Assembly: GCA_026874595.1 (NCBI GenBank)
Contig: CM049312.1
Location: forward strand, 27,149,956 to 27,213,955
Direction: 5' to 3'
Length of the DNA: 64,000 bases
From: Sipunculus nudus
Taxonomy: Eukaryota > Annelida > Sipuncula > Golfingiida > Sipunculidae
Shown here: positions 1 to 11,950 of the stretch, piece after piece
How the letters are laid out: each line of letters starts with the position of its first letter
Numbering within the stretch: position 1 is the first letter of the stretch
Notes under the pieces: model-generated
Databases searched by the model: none
Told to the model about the DNA's origin: nothing
Seen by the model: only the letters and a program-made list of their open reading frames with translations
Program-made: the position numbers and the translations under genes

Positions 1-720
1 TGCCTGACAAAACTCAGATTTTACTAAGCTGACGGTCAGACGTGCTTCACTGAGTCTTTCGAAGAGGTCGCGAAGAATATGCAGATGTTTCTCCCAGGTG
101 TCGCTGTACATGATGAGGTCATCACTATATGCGTCGCAGCCCTGAATGTCCTTGACAACCATATGAATGCGGACACTTCTTTCGCTCGATCTGTCAGCGG
201 AACTTGCCAGAATCCTTTTGACAAGTCAAACTTGGAGACATATCTGGAGCTACCGACTCTATCAATACAATCATCGATCCTCGGAATCGGGAACGTGTCA
301 GTCCTGGTGACAGAGTTCAGTTTTCGATAATCTGTGCACATACGGTAACTTCCATCAGGTTTTAGCACAAGAATACATGGTGTACTTCAGTTACTGTTAC
401 TAGTTTCAATAAAATCTTTGTCCAGCAATTATTGAATCTCATCCTGTAGATACTTTTGCCTCTCTGGATTCAGTCTATATGGATGTTGCTTGACTGCGCT
501 TGCCTCGCCAACATCGACGTCATGGCACAACATATTAGTTCGCGTTGGAATGTCACGAAACAAATGTTCATAATTCCGTAGAAGGTTCTTGAGATCTTGT
601 TGTTGTTGTGCGGTAAGGTGTGACAGTTTGGCATCCAGGTTGTTAAGCACGTCTGAGTTTTTTAATGGTACTGTACCACACTGAATGTGTACATCACACT
701 TACAATCAGCATCTACTTTA
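1..720 (-). pseudogene. Reverse transcriptase remnant, copy 1 (internal deletion)
   Basis: Downstream of integrase, 650-429 carries the RT N-terminal linker (MLNNLDAKLSHLTAQQQQ). 368-36 carries the fingers and first palm motif: VLKPDGSYRMCTDYRKLN, then KFDLSKGFWQVPL with the first catalytic Asp. The frame ends with SAF and is joined directly to sequence that, in another frame, encodes the YxDD box (here YSDDL, near 135-120). The normal segment between these, which holds the PFG motif, is absent, so the join loses about 25 residues and shifts the frame. The window edge cuts the thumb. RT is placed after integrase here. Confidence 0.88.
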
Positions 721-782
721 ATTGGTCAGGGTCAGTTTTTACACAATTAACAGCAGTAACATTTTATACAACATCTGATGTG

Positions 783-1628
783 TTATTTCTGTCATAATAT
801 GGTTTCAACATGTTAACATGGCACAGTTGTTTCTTCTTACGCCGACCTGGTGTCTTTAGTATATAATTCAAATTACTGACTTTCTTGTCAACAATGTAAG
901 GACCAAAATACCTAGCTTGCAGAGGTCTGCCAGGGATGGGAAATAAGGCAAGGATCTTTTCACCAGGCTCAAACGTCCTACTTACAGTGTGTTTGTCATA
1001 CTTTGTTTTCGTTTTACTTTGTGCAGATTTTAGATTTGACTTTGCAAACTCACAAGCATTGTGTAGTTTAGTGCGAAAATCTGACTGAGAAGGAACTTAA
1101 ACTCAAGGACTCTTGAAAGGATTCTCTGACAGCAAACAGCAATAGGTGGATTCCTTCATCCAAGTCTTTCTGTGTGTCATAGCAGTAAGTCTTGATCATG
1201 TTTTTTAATGTCTGGTGAAAACGCTCGAGGGTGCCCTGACTTTCAGGATGGTATGGCGAAGAGCTGTACTGTTTTATACCTAGCTCAAGCATAACTTGTT
1301 GGAGTGAGCCAGACATAAAATTAGACCCTTGGTCAGACTGGACGGATTTTGGCAATCCAAAAGTTGTAAAAAAGCTTGGTCAGAGCTTTGACAGCACTTT
1401 TGGCATTAATTTTGCGCAATGGCCAGACAAAGGAGCCTCATGTACCATGCATAGAACTTCACTGCGAAAGCTTTTGGGCATTACTATTTGATGTTTGAAG
1501 GCCCACTCATCATCAGCGCATACATCAGGTGGTCGACATTTACGCATAAGCACTCCATTTTTGACATAGAAACAAACTGGGTTCTGTGACAGTTCATCTT
1601 TAGATAATGCCCTGGGAAATAAAAACAT
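783..1628 (-). pseudogene. Integrase remnant, copy 1 (lacks first catalytic region)
   Basis: The N-terminal zinc-binding part (1628-1380) shows the two histidines in MVHEAPLSGH. The sequence then jumps straight to the second half of the catalytic core (1355-1068), which has SDQGSNF with the second catalytic Asp and YHPESQGTLERFH with the catalytic Glu. The Cys pair of the zinc motif and the first catalytic Asp are missing: comparison with copy 2 shows a deletion of about 280 bp, from the point equivalent to 12358 to about 12636. A C-terminal domain ending in HVNMLKPYYDRN-like sequence follows at about 1060-783, with frame breaks. Not functional. Confidence 0.87.
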
Positions 1629-2093
1629 GAAATATCAGGGTCCTTATGCTGTTCCCCGAGAAGTTCTGACCTTGAGAATGATGCATTGACGGCTTTTCTG
1701 TCACTATTGGTACAAGCTGTACTTTATCACACGCAACATCATTGCCTAGTAGCAACTGAATTTCCTTAAAGGGTAAAGTAGTTATTATGCCCACAGTAAT
1801 ATTCCCAGAAATCAAATCTGACTTTAAATGGATACTGTGAAGCGGAACTGAAGTGTGCCTGTCTGAAAACACACCATTAACAAGTGCATGTGCATAGTAA
1901 AAGACCTATTAGAAAATGGCAAAGTGTTTGCTAACATGAGAGTTTGGCCTGAACCAGTGTCCCTTAAAATTCTAATAGGGGTAGAATCTAAAAAATCACT
2001 TGAAAGTGATATAAAACCATCATGTATGAATGGCTCAAATAACTCCATTTCAGAGTCAGGAGAGGAATCTACTACCTCAACCTCATTAAACAA
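1600..2093 (-). pseudogene. Aspartic protease remnant, copy 1
   Basis: The segment reads ILRDTGSGQTLML, with the D-T-G active-site triad at 1961-1953. Copy 2 has the same stretch with ILGDTG, so the R before D is a change in this copy. The downstream part (1872-1600) carries TSVPLHSIHLKSDLISGNIT and QLLLGNDVA, the second half of a retropepsin fold, in another frame. A frameshift therefore separates the halves. It lies between gag and integrase, as expected for the protease that processes Gag-Pol. Confidence 0.82.
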
Positions 2094-2279
2094 AGAACTG
2101 ACATTGACAGTGTCAACTCTGTTTCAGAGTCATCAAAGGAATCTATATCCTTTTTATCATCAAACTCCTCATGGAAGTCAACAGAGGGATTTTCCTCAGC
2201 AGAAACAAACTTTTGTTTGTCATAAGAGTACCTGGCCTCATTTGAATTACTCTCGCAAAGAGTCATAAAATGACTTAGC

Positions 2280-3687
2280 CTCATTTAGAGAACACTCCTC
2301 GCAGGAGTCTTGAAAGGACCTAGCCTTATTTAAGTCCTTGCAGGAATCAACTGAGGTTTTTACCCCGCGATCTACGGATTCTTCTTTGAATTCAGACGTC
2401 ATTTGGGCCTCCGTAGCATCAAATTCTTTATTAGAGTTAACAAAGGAGTTGTACTCCTTATTTACATGAAAGTGCCTGTCTGTTGTACTATGCCATCCAT
2501 AGATTTTGAAACAAACCCAGAAGGTTTCCTATTTGGTTTATTCGCAAGTTTCCAGCAGTCAGATATTAGATGACCTTCCTTCTCACAGTAATGACAGAAT
2601 TTCTTTGAAAATGACTTGCCTTGGTTAAATTCAGGTACAGTGAACGTGGACTGAGGTGTAGCAATGGACTTTGCTGAACTATCAGGACTACTAGTACTAG
2701 GTGACTGCGCTTTAAACTTCTTTTGACCATACTGATTTACATTCTTGTTTGTGAATGACTGGTTTGATTTTTAGCAAAGGATATTTTGTATTTTAATGAA
2801 TAATCATCAGCAAATTGAACAGCAATGTTAAGTGTATCAGGACTTTTCTCATCCAGAAAAATGATAACATCTGCGTTAATGCAGCGCTTAAATTCTTTAA
2901 GCAAAAACAACTGGCGCAACTTGTCATAATCTTTTATTACAATTTTGGAACTACACCAGCGATCAAACAGCTAATCTTTTGTCCTATCAAATTCGATATA
3001 GGTCTGTTCTTTGCGCTTTTCCGAATTTCTGAAGCCTCCGGAACTAACTCATAACATTTCAGGATTAACCGTTTATCCTGGTCATGGTCAGCAGCGGCTT
3101 CTACTGAAAGCTCTGTATAAATTTCTATGGCCTTGTCAGTCATTACACTTTGTAATAGCATTGTTCAATTTTCCTTAGGTCATTTTAAATTTTCAGCTAC
3201 CTTCTCAAAGTGTAAGAAATATTTATCAACCCCTTTTTTCTTGAAAAGGTGGGACAAGTCTAATGTGTTTCGTAACATCAAAACTGTGAATCGGGGCAGC
3301 ATGTAAATCATGTTCTTATTTAAGTTTTTCTAACTCCGGTCGTGTTAACTCAATTTCTTTTTCTTTTTCCTAGTCGTCTTTCTCTTTCTTACCGTTCATG
3401 TTCTTCCATTTCTAACTGTTTTAATGCTAGTTCATGTTGCATTTCTAACTTTTTTAAATTCCAACTGCATAGCAAGGCTGTCATTTCTTGATATCCCACT
3501 TCACTCTGTTCAATTAAACCTAGCTAGATCTTGCATGATTTTAGCAATGATATAAGGCTTTCTCAAAGCTTTTTTTCACACCTAGCCCTAAGTGTTGTCC
3601 CAAACGCAACAACTGGCCTTTTGTCAACTGTTCAAGTTGATTAGGGTCGGGATCTTCAACAAATGTCTCAGGTTTAAAATCTGCCAT
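2280..3687 (-). pseudogene. Decayed gag of LTR retrotransposon copy 1
   Basis: The likely gag start is the ATG at 3687 on the minus strand, which opens with MADFKPETFVEDP; the equivalent ATG in copy 2 is at 10019. The frame then breaks repeatedly. Capsid-like pieces lie at 3161-2937 (containing KCYELVPEASEIRK) and 2919-2737, matching the copy 2 segment at 10556-10864. A CCHC zinc knuckle lies near 2553-2597 and reads CHYCEKEGHLISDC, with C-x2-C-x4-H-x4-C spacing. Family gag proteins package the RNA into particles. The many stops show that this one is dead. Confidence 0.85.
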
Positions 3688-3830
3688 GTTAAGATGTTAA
3701 AACAACAACAGAAAACCACAGAGATAAATCTTGTAAACAATGTAATGTAAACAATGTGTAATCTTGTAAACAATGTATTGTAAACCATGTGTATAGGTCA
3801 AGGCCTAAAAAATTGTCAAAACTATTAAGC

Positions 3831-3846
3831 TCCCAGTCGAGCCCCA
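3831..3846 (-). promoter_or_regulatory. Primer-binding site, tRNA-Pro-like, copy 1
   Basis: Just inside the 5' LTR the minus strand reads TGGGGCTCGACTGGGA. This is close to the sequence complementary to the 3' end of tRNA-Pro that is used by many retroelements. Position and similarity support the call; the primer assignment is inferred. Confidence 0.7.
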
Positions 3847-3853
3847 TATTTTA

Positions 3854-4727
3854 TGCTACGGAACCTAATATCAACAGATCACTTGTCATGACGAGCATAC
3901 ATTTTTTATGGAGATAGAGAAAAAATCAGTTTCTGTAACACTAGGCAGCGTGAAATGCCTAGGGGAATAAATAAAGAAGTCTGTGTTTTTTTTTTTAATA
4001 ATTATAATTTATTCTTAAAACAATCCTAACTTTACAATACACTATATCAATACTATTACACAGTATAACAACAGTTCAACAGTAAATCAATACAAGTATA
4101 TAAATTGAGTGTACAGTACCTGGATACCACCACTGTCACAGCGACAAAAAGTCCCTTAAAGCAAATAACCCAGATGAATATTTCCCATAAATCTTCTCAG
4201 AGAATAACAGTCCAGTTCAATCACAAAATCAGTTTGTTTTAATCCAAAAGTGAAGTTCTGATAGTGATCCCAAAGGCAAACTGAAGACTATATAAAATCC
4301 GTTACAAATTCGAAGAAAAGCTATAACTGCCGCAACTATCGGAAAAGGTCCACAAACTGACTTACACTCTTCTGTGTCCGCTGGAATATATCTCTCATCT
4401 CTCTTTGCTCTAAAACACAGCCCCTATTTATAACTTTTTACCTCAAGCCGAGAACTTCCTATTTCCCGAACAATCCAAAGAACCCAACAAATACACACGT
4501 TACAGGAAACATCGCGAACAAATAACGCTGTGTTTCTACATATCAGGGTTCACACGGGGGCCGGCGCGGCTCGGCGAGGCGAGAAAGCCCCAGACTAGCA
4601 TGGCCGCTGTGTTTGCACGTCAGACCCCACGCGTGGGCCGGGCTATGCCGCCATAGCAACGGACAATGCTAGCGCTGCACATACACATGTAAGGCTGCTG
4701 CATACAATAAAAGCGACATCTGTAACA
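3854..4727 (-). repeat. 5' LTR of retrotransposon copy 1
   Basis: On the minus strand the LTR opens with TGTTACAGATG at 4727 and closes near CCGTAGCA at 3854, a mutated version of the GTAACA end seen in the other copy. It aligns along most of its length with the LTR at 14202-14919, including a TATA-like stretch before 'ggggctgtgtt', an AATAAA polyadenylation signal and a U5 with 'cacgctgcctagtgtt'. At 874 bp it is longer than the 718-bp LTR of copy 2, partly because of a GC-rich insert at 4536-4605 with a 9-bp direct repeat on each side. Confidence 0.88.
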
Positions 4728-6190
4728 ACACAATTAAGTGGGCTTGGATAGGTGTTTTTATTGGACAAAAGTGGTTTGATAGGCACAGAGGAAATTTCAG
4801 TAGGTCGGTCAGCTGAAAATGCCCTCATAAGGAATAACACGTGTACCGTAAGAAGAAAGCCAAACCTTACCCGAATAAAGACGGCGCAAGTCATTGCATT
4901 CATCCCTCTTAATATACTTATTTCAGAGAGAGAGGGAGAGAGAGAGGGAGAGAGAGAGAGAGAGAGGATGCGTGATGTGAGAAGAATAGCCAGGCTTACA
5001 TGTTCACTATAAGCCCATCTGAAGAGAAGGGAACATTGAATATAAACACTTGACTTGGTGCAAGGCTGAGAATTACACACCAGGTGACCCGGGCTCCATA
5101 CTCAGCCTTGAATATGTTCTTACGAAATATCGTAGCGGTCCTTCTGATTTATCAGAAGGAAAGAATAAAAGAGTAATTAAGAATAAGATGCGGCTTAAAC
5201 TATGTTCACTCTACCTATATATCCTTTATATATCAGTTTCCATATATGTGGAGTCTCCTGTTTATGTTATATATGATATAACAGCATTTTATCATGAAGA
5301 GAAGAGCAGAAAACCATCACTGACACAGCCATGTTGCTGAGGCATGAACTCTGGTCACCCATGACCTGACCTGTGACCTGACCTCTGGTGTACCAGAGTA
5401 ATTTATTGCTAATAAATCTATTAAAAAATCTTATTTCATGAATAATACTTATGAGTAAATGATAATATATGGTTACAATAAGTCCTTTATAAGTTAATGG
5501 CTATATCTTGTAAGGTTTTAACAAATTTGCCTATGGAAGTTATGGAAACAATATTTACTATAATTTATTTGGGACAATAATCAGAGGACAACTTTTCTCA
5601 TATCAATAAGGTCAAGGACAGGGTCCTGTGACATAAGATAAACATGACAGCATGGCAGGCTAAAAAAAACCAACAGGAGTTGAAATCTTAACAATTTCCT
5701 TATAAGGGCACTTCTACATAATTTATTTTTACTCCAGAACAGTTTATTAGCCATTATTGGTAAGAAATTTGCTTAACGCCTCCATTTTCTCTGTTTATTT
5801 TGCAAAATCCCAATATACCCTTGCTACGCTTTTCCATAAGAGAATTCCCATAACTGAAATCTCATTTCAGTTATGAACCCATAACAATATAAACACAAGA
5901 GTTTACCGAGATCCTGTGTATTCTCCAAAAACAATGAACCAGCATGGCAATTCAAAGATCTCTCTCTCTCCCTCTCTCTTTCTGTCTCTCTCTCTCATTT
6001 ATATATGTATGTATATAGGCCCACCACAGTATGTAGACTATAGTATAACAATTTTTTATAAGGTCATTAAATGATAATCAATGCACGGTCCAAATATTAT
6101 TGTCTGTAAGATACATGAACTAAGTAATCTGCTTCTACTTTAGTCAGACACTTCCAGTTAAAAAAAAATAACCGGTTTTTGAACTTTGCT
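4728..6190. other. Intergenic stretch with microsatellites
   Basis: I see no gene here. A (GA)n tract lies at 4926-4967 and a (CT)n-rich tract at 5961-5997. Around 5350-5390 there are several TGACCT half-site-like repeats. Short open frames (for example 4643-5080 minus, which crosses the GA tract) have no recognisable domain and are not supported as genes. Confidence 0.6.
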
Positions 6191-6191
6191 T

Positions 6192-6197
6192 TTTATT
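6192..6197 (-). promoter_or_regulatory. Polyadenylation signal AATAAA of the first C1q gene
   Basis: The minus strand carries AATAAA about 150 bases after the stop codon at 6348. It is the first canonical signal downstream in that direction. Confidence 0.55.
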
Positions 6198-6347
6198 CAC
6201 CATAAAACACTGACCCTTAGAGTCTGAAAGCTTGAATATATGAAAGAGTTGTAACAAGGTGTCTTAATTAACCTTTAACGATTGATCTTACGTACAACAT
6301 ACTTAAAGTGATTGGTTGATGTGGATATAACAGCTGAAAATGGTGCT

Positions 6348-7132
6348 TCAATAGGTGTTGACCAGAAAGCCGGAAAAGGAATTTCCATTATTATCAATGC
6401 TTGAATTTGGGCAGACCTTGACCAACACCTTGTCTCCTTTGGATAAAGGGAGCGCGGTGCTAATGTGCAGAGAGGAATGCTTCGCACGGGTGTATCCGGG
6501 TATAACCAACTTGCCGTTCTTAATCAGCCACAAACACCCATATTTCTCTGTGCCTGACATTGAGTTTACATTGAAAGCGTACAAGCCGGACACAGGAGCC
6601 GTAAATGCGTGGGTTCGATGGTCAAATCCGTTCCCGTTGTTGAAAACAACCTGGTTGTATGGCATGGCGATCGCATATGTCGTTGTTATAATGTGATGGG
6701 AGGCACCCGTGTGTTGACTCAGGAATGATATATGAGGGACATCTAAAACAATAAATTGAAATTCAATTAGAAATACTTCATTCGAGACCGGCAAAATTTA
6801 ACCTGGTTATTTTAAAATATATAAACATGATACGGTATAAGAAATATTTGTCCGATATTGATTTAATGCAAAACGTAATGAAGAATTAGGTTTTCAACAA
6901 AAATAATACAAGATCTAAACTTGTCCGTGGACTTCATTATAAGATTCCTCATCTTTAACAAACTTACTTTTCAAGGCGTTACCTCCCCTTGTTAGCTTCT
7001 TAACGGTCATCTGAAAAAATGAGGGAAAACATTTCTGAAAGCCGTTATCATATAAATGACCCATACAATCACAATTTGTTATCCCCTCGCAAAGAAATTG
7101 CAGGAGAGGATAAAGTTATTAATAATGATTGC

Positions 7133-7183
<51 letters not shown>

Positions 7184-7500
7184 CTTATTTATTAGCAAGA
7201 GGAAGTTAAATTACAAAATCATTCTTACTGAAACTTAATTGGAACGATGGCTTTATAATAATTTCCGTCTTTATCCAAAAACATTTACACTTGGGAGCGC
7301 AACATATGCATGATTTAAAACCAAAGCCATACTAGTAGCAGTACTACTACTACTACTAATGATATGTAAAATGTCAGATGTCAGATATATTTTACCTGCA
7401 GATCAAGGAGAAGGTGTTCCAGGCGTTCAACCCTGCTTGACAAGGGGTATGGTGCTGCAAAAGCAGCTAGAAGTACAAGGAAAACCACAGTAGGCACCAT
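6348..7500 (-). CDS. Secreted C1q domain-containing protein, three exons, 180 aa
   Basis: Exon 1 (7500-7396) starts MVPTVVFLVLLAAFAAPYPL, a typical signal peptide, then a short helix (VERLEHLLLDLQ), and ends in phase 0 at CAG|gtaaa. Exon 2 (7010-6968, 43 nt) follows ttttttcag, encodes MTVKKLTRGGNALK and ends in phase 1 at AAAA|gtaagt. Exon 3 (6742-6348) follows ttgttttag and holds the C1q fold, with FNNGNGF, THAFTAPVSGLYAFNV, the central SGTEKYGCLWLIKNG and the ending SGFLVNTY. The three exons add to 543 nt, exactly 181 codons with the stop, which strongly supports the joins. No collagen region is present, so this is a globular-head-only form. Such proteins are secreted ligand-binding molecules linked to molluscan innate immunity; that role is known for the family, not shown here. 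Confidence 0.9.
7135..7179. repeat. (AT)n microsatellite in intron 1 of the first C1q gene
   Basis: An uninterrupted AT dinucleotide run of about 44 bases lies inside the intron between exons 1 and 2. Confidence 0.95.
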
Positions 7501-7561
7501 GTTGCTGAACTGATCACTGATCACCATAGACTGATCACTGTGGATGACACATACATTATAC

Positions 7562-7572
7562 CAGGATATATA
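7562..7572 (-). promoter_or_regulatory. TATA-like box of the first C1q gene
   Basis: The minus strand reads ctatatatcc about 65 bases before the ATG, a plausible TATA position for a short 5' UTR. Between the two, GATCA is repeated three times. Confidence 0.45.
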
Positions 7573-9120
7573 GGTATGGATATTTTGGCATCCTGACAGT
7601 TGTAAGGCTATATGTTAAACAGATTTGCGTCCGGTGTATGTCACATGACAATATGATCTTTAGATACTATTTTTTGTTGCTTTATGTTCAAGTAGTTTCC
7701 AACAATATATCCTATATGTGTAACCAGGTGGGAAAATTTCAGTTTACCTCCCCCCACCCCTAAATATCGCAATAAATTGCACCCCCAATATCGATTATTA
7801 TTTTTTAATCGATTTCAGATTATATCCGGGGGTAGTCTGAACCTAATTTCAAATTCCCGTAGCACTCAGGTTAACCCTTCACTGATTTAACTTAATAAAA
7901 ATTCTTATGCTTTTTTAATGATATTTGTTTTAATAAGTCGCGTAAAAGCTACCAGATTGAACAGATGGAAACAATCTGTGAATAATAAAATTGTCGTTAA
8001 ATATTAACTATATTGTAAATTATATTTATATTGACTCATTAACTTCATAAAAGCGCATGGCACGTTACATATAGACACGCGATATACATAGAATGAAATT
8101 TAATTGGGAAACCAAAAAGAAAAATAAATTAATTAACAAGTAATAGAAAGGATAACCTGAAAGGGGAGGGTGATTAAGGCATGGTCACCGCAGTTGGGAT
8201 ATATTGTATAATAATATTATGGTTCTACTCAATTACTGCTTCTCGGTATGCCGTGGAGGGGGGGGGGGGGTCATGTTCGTGACTGAGGAGACGTCAGGCC
8301 ATGATATAATACTGATTTTCACCTCATGCACATTGATAGATATAAACATCAGAAAAAATTTCTTTTGCACTCCCTTGTGACCCAACACCTCTCGGTTGAG
8401 ATACACATGTGTGTTGCGAAGGTTGGGAGCGGGCTGGGATCGTTACCACACCATCAAATCATACAAATATTCACTTTTTTAAATTTTCACACCTCTTTCC
8501 TTTCTTTCTTGGGATGTAAAGTGGATACAGCTTCCACTCCGAGAAAGCAATCTGATTTGTGGTCAAAGTGACAGGTCTAAGAGCTGCGAGAAGGACAAGA
8601 AATGTAGATGAGATCGTTGATTTTAAATAATCTCCTCATACACCTTAATTGATCACGCGGCCGAATCTATAAAGACATTGTGGAATTCATTAGTAATTTT
8701 GAAATTTTCCTGTTCTCAGGCCTCTTGTTGACTTTGGTTTAACTAAAAAAAGAGATCTATTGTTCTCCTTCCAAAGATGCTATAACGCATATACCCTCAG
8801 AGCGATACAGGCCACAGAGCATAAAAACAAGCCTCTCGAAACATCTATTACTTAAATGAATCCTCACAGATATCATGAAGACTTCAGTATTTATTAACTG
8901 GATTGGTGTTGTTTAAAATTGTATGATAAAATATGTTTAAGATATATTACTGTTTTATTATTTTTATTATTATTAGTAGTAGTGGTACTAGTTGTAGTAG
9001 TATCATTATTCCTATTTTAGGCCACAAAATACTTTTTCAGTCATAAAAACAGTATTGGATTTCATACGATTTTGTTCCGGGAATTCTTTATTAAGTTTTT
9101 TAGTGACTTTTACATATAAT
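7573..9120. other. Intergenic stretch without recognised gene
   Basis: AT-rich sequence with a 12-base G run near 8261-8272 and trinucleotide-like 'tagtagtagt' stretches near 8975-9005. The short open frame at 8326-8571 has no recognisable domain. I see no gene. Confidence 0.55.
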
Positions 9121-9891
9121 TGTTTATTATGCGCAGGATTTTACATACCTTAACACGTACTTGACTTACTGATTCGTGCTATGCGCAAGCCCTGTGCGTT
9201 GCCATGGGAACCGCACTTATTGAACTCTGACTTGCTCGCAGAGTGTATAGACAGCGTGTTCGGTGCAGTCAAGAAGGTTCCAGAATGGAAGTTTCTGGAC
9301 TTCGGGTGAAGAAGCTATACATAGGAACTGTGTTTAGAGCCAGAAAGAAGAAAAATACCACCGGGCACGAAAGGGTGCGGCTTCCTCGTCACTCTTGGGA
9401 CCTTCTCTAATAATTGCATGGTTATAAATATTCTGTGGAATGTAAACAGACTTAATGCAGATTTTATACAGATTGTCTCAGTTTGCCTTTGGGATTTTAC
9501 CTGAACTTCACTTTTGAATTACAACAGATTGTCTCCGAGATTTAATTTGATTATTCACCGGGAAGATTTACTTGAACTGTGCACGTGGATTAGTTGTTGG
9601 ACTGTGACAGTTGTGGTATCAAGAAATCAAAGCCTAGGATCCGGACTCTGGTGATGTACATTTTTAATATTGTTATGTCTTAAATACTGTGTAATTGTAT
9701 AGATTAAGTGTATTGTAATGCTAGAATTTTTCTAAGAATAAATTATCATTATTTGTTAACAAGATAACACTGATTTATTTTATTCATTCCCCTAGACATT
9801 GCACGCTGCCTATTGTTTTGGAATCTGATTTTTAAAACAAAATTTATGCTTGTAACAATTACGTGATCTGTTATTATTAGGTTCCGTAACA
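9121..9891 (+). repeat. 5' LTR of retrotransposon copy 2
   Basis: It ends with CCGTAACA at 9891 and carries landmarks shared with the other LTRs: 'actgattcgtgc', 'catgggaac', a TATA-like 'gctatacatagg', 'caaagcctaggatccgg', AATAAA near 9739 and 'cacgctgcct'. The left boundary is set where similarity to other LTR starts fades. Its middle (about 9210-9650) is far closer to the solo LTR at 55780-56512 than to its own partner at 14202. Confidence 0.82.
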
Positions 9892-9897
9892 TAAAAT

Positions 9898-9914
9898 TGT
9901 AGGCTTGTCCGGGA
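9898..9914 (+). promoter_or_regulatory. Primer-binding site, decayed tRNA-Pro type, copy 2
   Basis: TGTAGGCTTGTCCGGGA lies six bases after the LTR and resembles the tRNA-Pro primer-binding sequence with a few changes. Copy 1 has a better match at the same place. Confidence 0.65.
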
Positions 9915-10018
9915 GGCTTAATATTTTTGAAAATGTAAAAGGCCTTGACCTAGACACATTGTTTACAATATATTGTTTACAAAACAGTGGTTCTTTGTTA
10001 TTGTTCTAACATCTTAAC

Positions 10019-11350
10019 ATGGCAGAAAACCTTAGGCATTTGTTTAAGATCCAGACCCTGATCGACTTGAACATTTGACAAAAGATCAGTTGTTGCGCTT
10101 TGAGAACCACTTTGGGCTTAGTATGATAAAAGCTTTCAGAAAGCCTGATATCATTGCTAAAATCATTCAAGATCTAGTTAGCATAGGTTTAAATGAAAGG
10201 AGTGAAGTGGAAACTGAAAAAAATGACAGCCTTGCTAGCAGTCAGAATTAACACAAAAGTTAAAACAGTTAGAATTAGAAAAAGAAAAAACAAAGAGAGG
10301 GAAGAACATGAAAGGTTAGTAAGAGAAAGATTGGAAAAAGATAAAAATGAGCTAAAACGACTGGAGTGAGAAAGACTTAAATTAGAACATGGTCTACATG
10401 CTGCCTTAACTCACAGTTTTGATGTTACTAAACACATGAGACTTGTCCCACCATTTCAAGAAAAAAAGGTAGATAAATATGTCTGACACTGGTAGCTGAA
10501 AATTTAAAATGGCCTCAGGAAAAATTTGGACTAGGCTATTCCAAAATGTATTGACTTGCAAGGCCAGAGAAATTTATACAGTGCTTTCAGAAGAAGCCGA
10601 TGCGATTATGACCAGGTTATTAAACGGTTAATCCTTAAAGGTTATGAGTTAGTTCCAGAGGATTACCGCCAGAAATTCAAAAATTGGGTAAAGCGCAAAA
10701 ATCAGACCTATGTAGAATTTGCTAGGACTACAAAGCAGTTGTTTGATCGCTGGTGTAGTTCTTTAAATGTAATGAAAGATTATGACAATTTGCGCCAGTT
10801 TATTTTGCTTGAAGAATGTATGCGCTGCATTAACACAGATTTTAAAACTTTTCCCGTTGAATAGTCCTGAAACACTTGACATTGCTGCTCAATTAGCTGA
10901 TGATCCTTATCACATCAAAAGACCTTTACTATCCAAATCAAACCAGTTATTCACAAACAAGAATATAAATCAGTATGGTCAAAAGAAGTTTAAGGCATAG
11001 TTACCCAGTACTAGTAGTCCTGATAGTAAAAAAAGTCCATTGCTACACCTCAATCCACGTCCACTATGTCTCAGTCAAATAAAGACCAGTCATTTTCAAA
11101 GAAAATTTGTAATTACTGCAAAAAGGAAGGTCATCTAATATCTGACTGCTGGAAACTAACAAATAAACCGAAGAGCAAATCTTCTGGTTTTATTTCACAA
11201 CCTATGCATAGCATAGTACACGAGCCTACAACTCCTTTATTGACTCTGAAAAAAGAGTTTGATGCTAAGGAGGCCATCTTGCCGTCTGACTCCAAAGAAG
11301 AACCCATTGCTTGCGGGGAAAAACCTCATTTGATTCCTGTAAGGAACTAA
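10019..11350 (+). pseudogene. Decayed gag of LTR retrotransposon copy 2
   Basis: The ATG at 10019 opens MAENLRHLF and the frame soon ends. The best capsid-like block is 10556-10864, with LILKGYELVPEDYRQKFKNW and LFDRWCSSLN. A zinc knuckle at 11108-11149 reads CNYCKKEGHLISDC. After it comes a Ser/Lys-rich tail (KPKSKSSGF) and a linker repeating short Cys-Glu segments. The matching blocks in copy 1 show the same order. Several frameshifts and stops make it non-coding today. Confidence 0.86.
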
Positions 11351-11578
11351 AGAAGGCTAGGTCCTATCAAGGCTCCTGCGAGGAGTACCCTCTAAATAAG
11401 GCTAAGTACTTATATGACTCTTGCGAGAGTATTTCAAATGAGGCAGGTCCTCTTATGACAAACAGTAGATTGTTTCTGCTAAGGATAATTCCTCTGTTGA
11501 CTCCCATGAGAAGTTTCATTGTATTTAGGATGTAGATTCCTTTTGTGACTCTGAAAAAGTTTGAGTTATTTGAGCCAT

Positions 11579-11950
11579 TCATACATGATGGTCTCGTATC
11601 ACTTTCACGTGACTTACAGATTCTATTCTTACAGAGCCTATTAGAATTTTGGGAGACACTGGTTCAGGTCAAACTCTGATGTTAGCAAACACTTTGCCAT
11701 TTCTAATAAGTTTTTTACTGGTGTACATGCACTTTTTAATGGTGTGTTTTTCGACAAGCACATTTCAGTTCCGCTTCACAGTGTAAATTTAAAGACAGAT
11801 CTGATTTCTGGGAATATTACTGTTTGCATAGGAACTTCTCTACCCTTTAAGGGAATTCAGTTGCTACTAGGCAATGATGTTGCAGGTGGAAAAGTACAGC
11901 CTGTACCAATAGTGATCGAAAAACCGTCACTTGATCAGGGCACTAATCCT
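11579..11950 (+). pseudogene. Aspartic protease remnant, copy 2
   Basis: The active site reads ILGDTGSGQTLMLANTLPF, with Asp-Thr-Gly at 11655-11663. After a frame change the second half continues at 11744 (HISVPLHSVNLKTDLISGN, then GIQLLLGNDVAGG). Copy 1 has the same two halves. Retropepsins of this type cut Gag-Pol; the frame break rules out activity here. Confidence 0.84.

Larger units (their letters stand above)
1..4727 (-). mobile_element. Ty3/Gypsy LTR retrotransposon copy 1, decayed, cut by window edge
   Basis: Reading down the minus strand from 4727 one meets an LTR, a primer-binding site, gag with a zinc knuckle, an aspartic protease motif, integrase, the integrase tail, and then reverse transcriptase, which runs off the window at position 1. 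Every domain also occurs in the plus-strand copy at 9121-14919, so the order is not an accident of one rearrangement. Integrase before reverse transcriptase is the Ty1/copia order, but the RT and RNase H residues are of Ty3/Gypsy type; Gmr1-like elements are the known precedent. Stops and frameshifts break every domain and none is functional. The RNase H and 3' LTR would lie to the left of this window. Confidence 0.93.

Noticed and set aside
4643-5080. 145-aa minus-strand frame with Ser-Leu repeats
   Set aside because: It crosses the (GA)n microsatellite and the start of the LTR; no domain is present.
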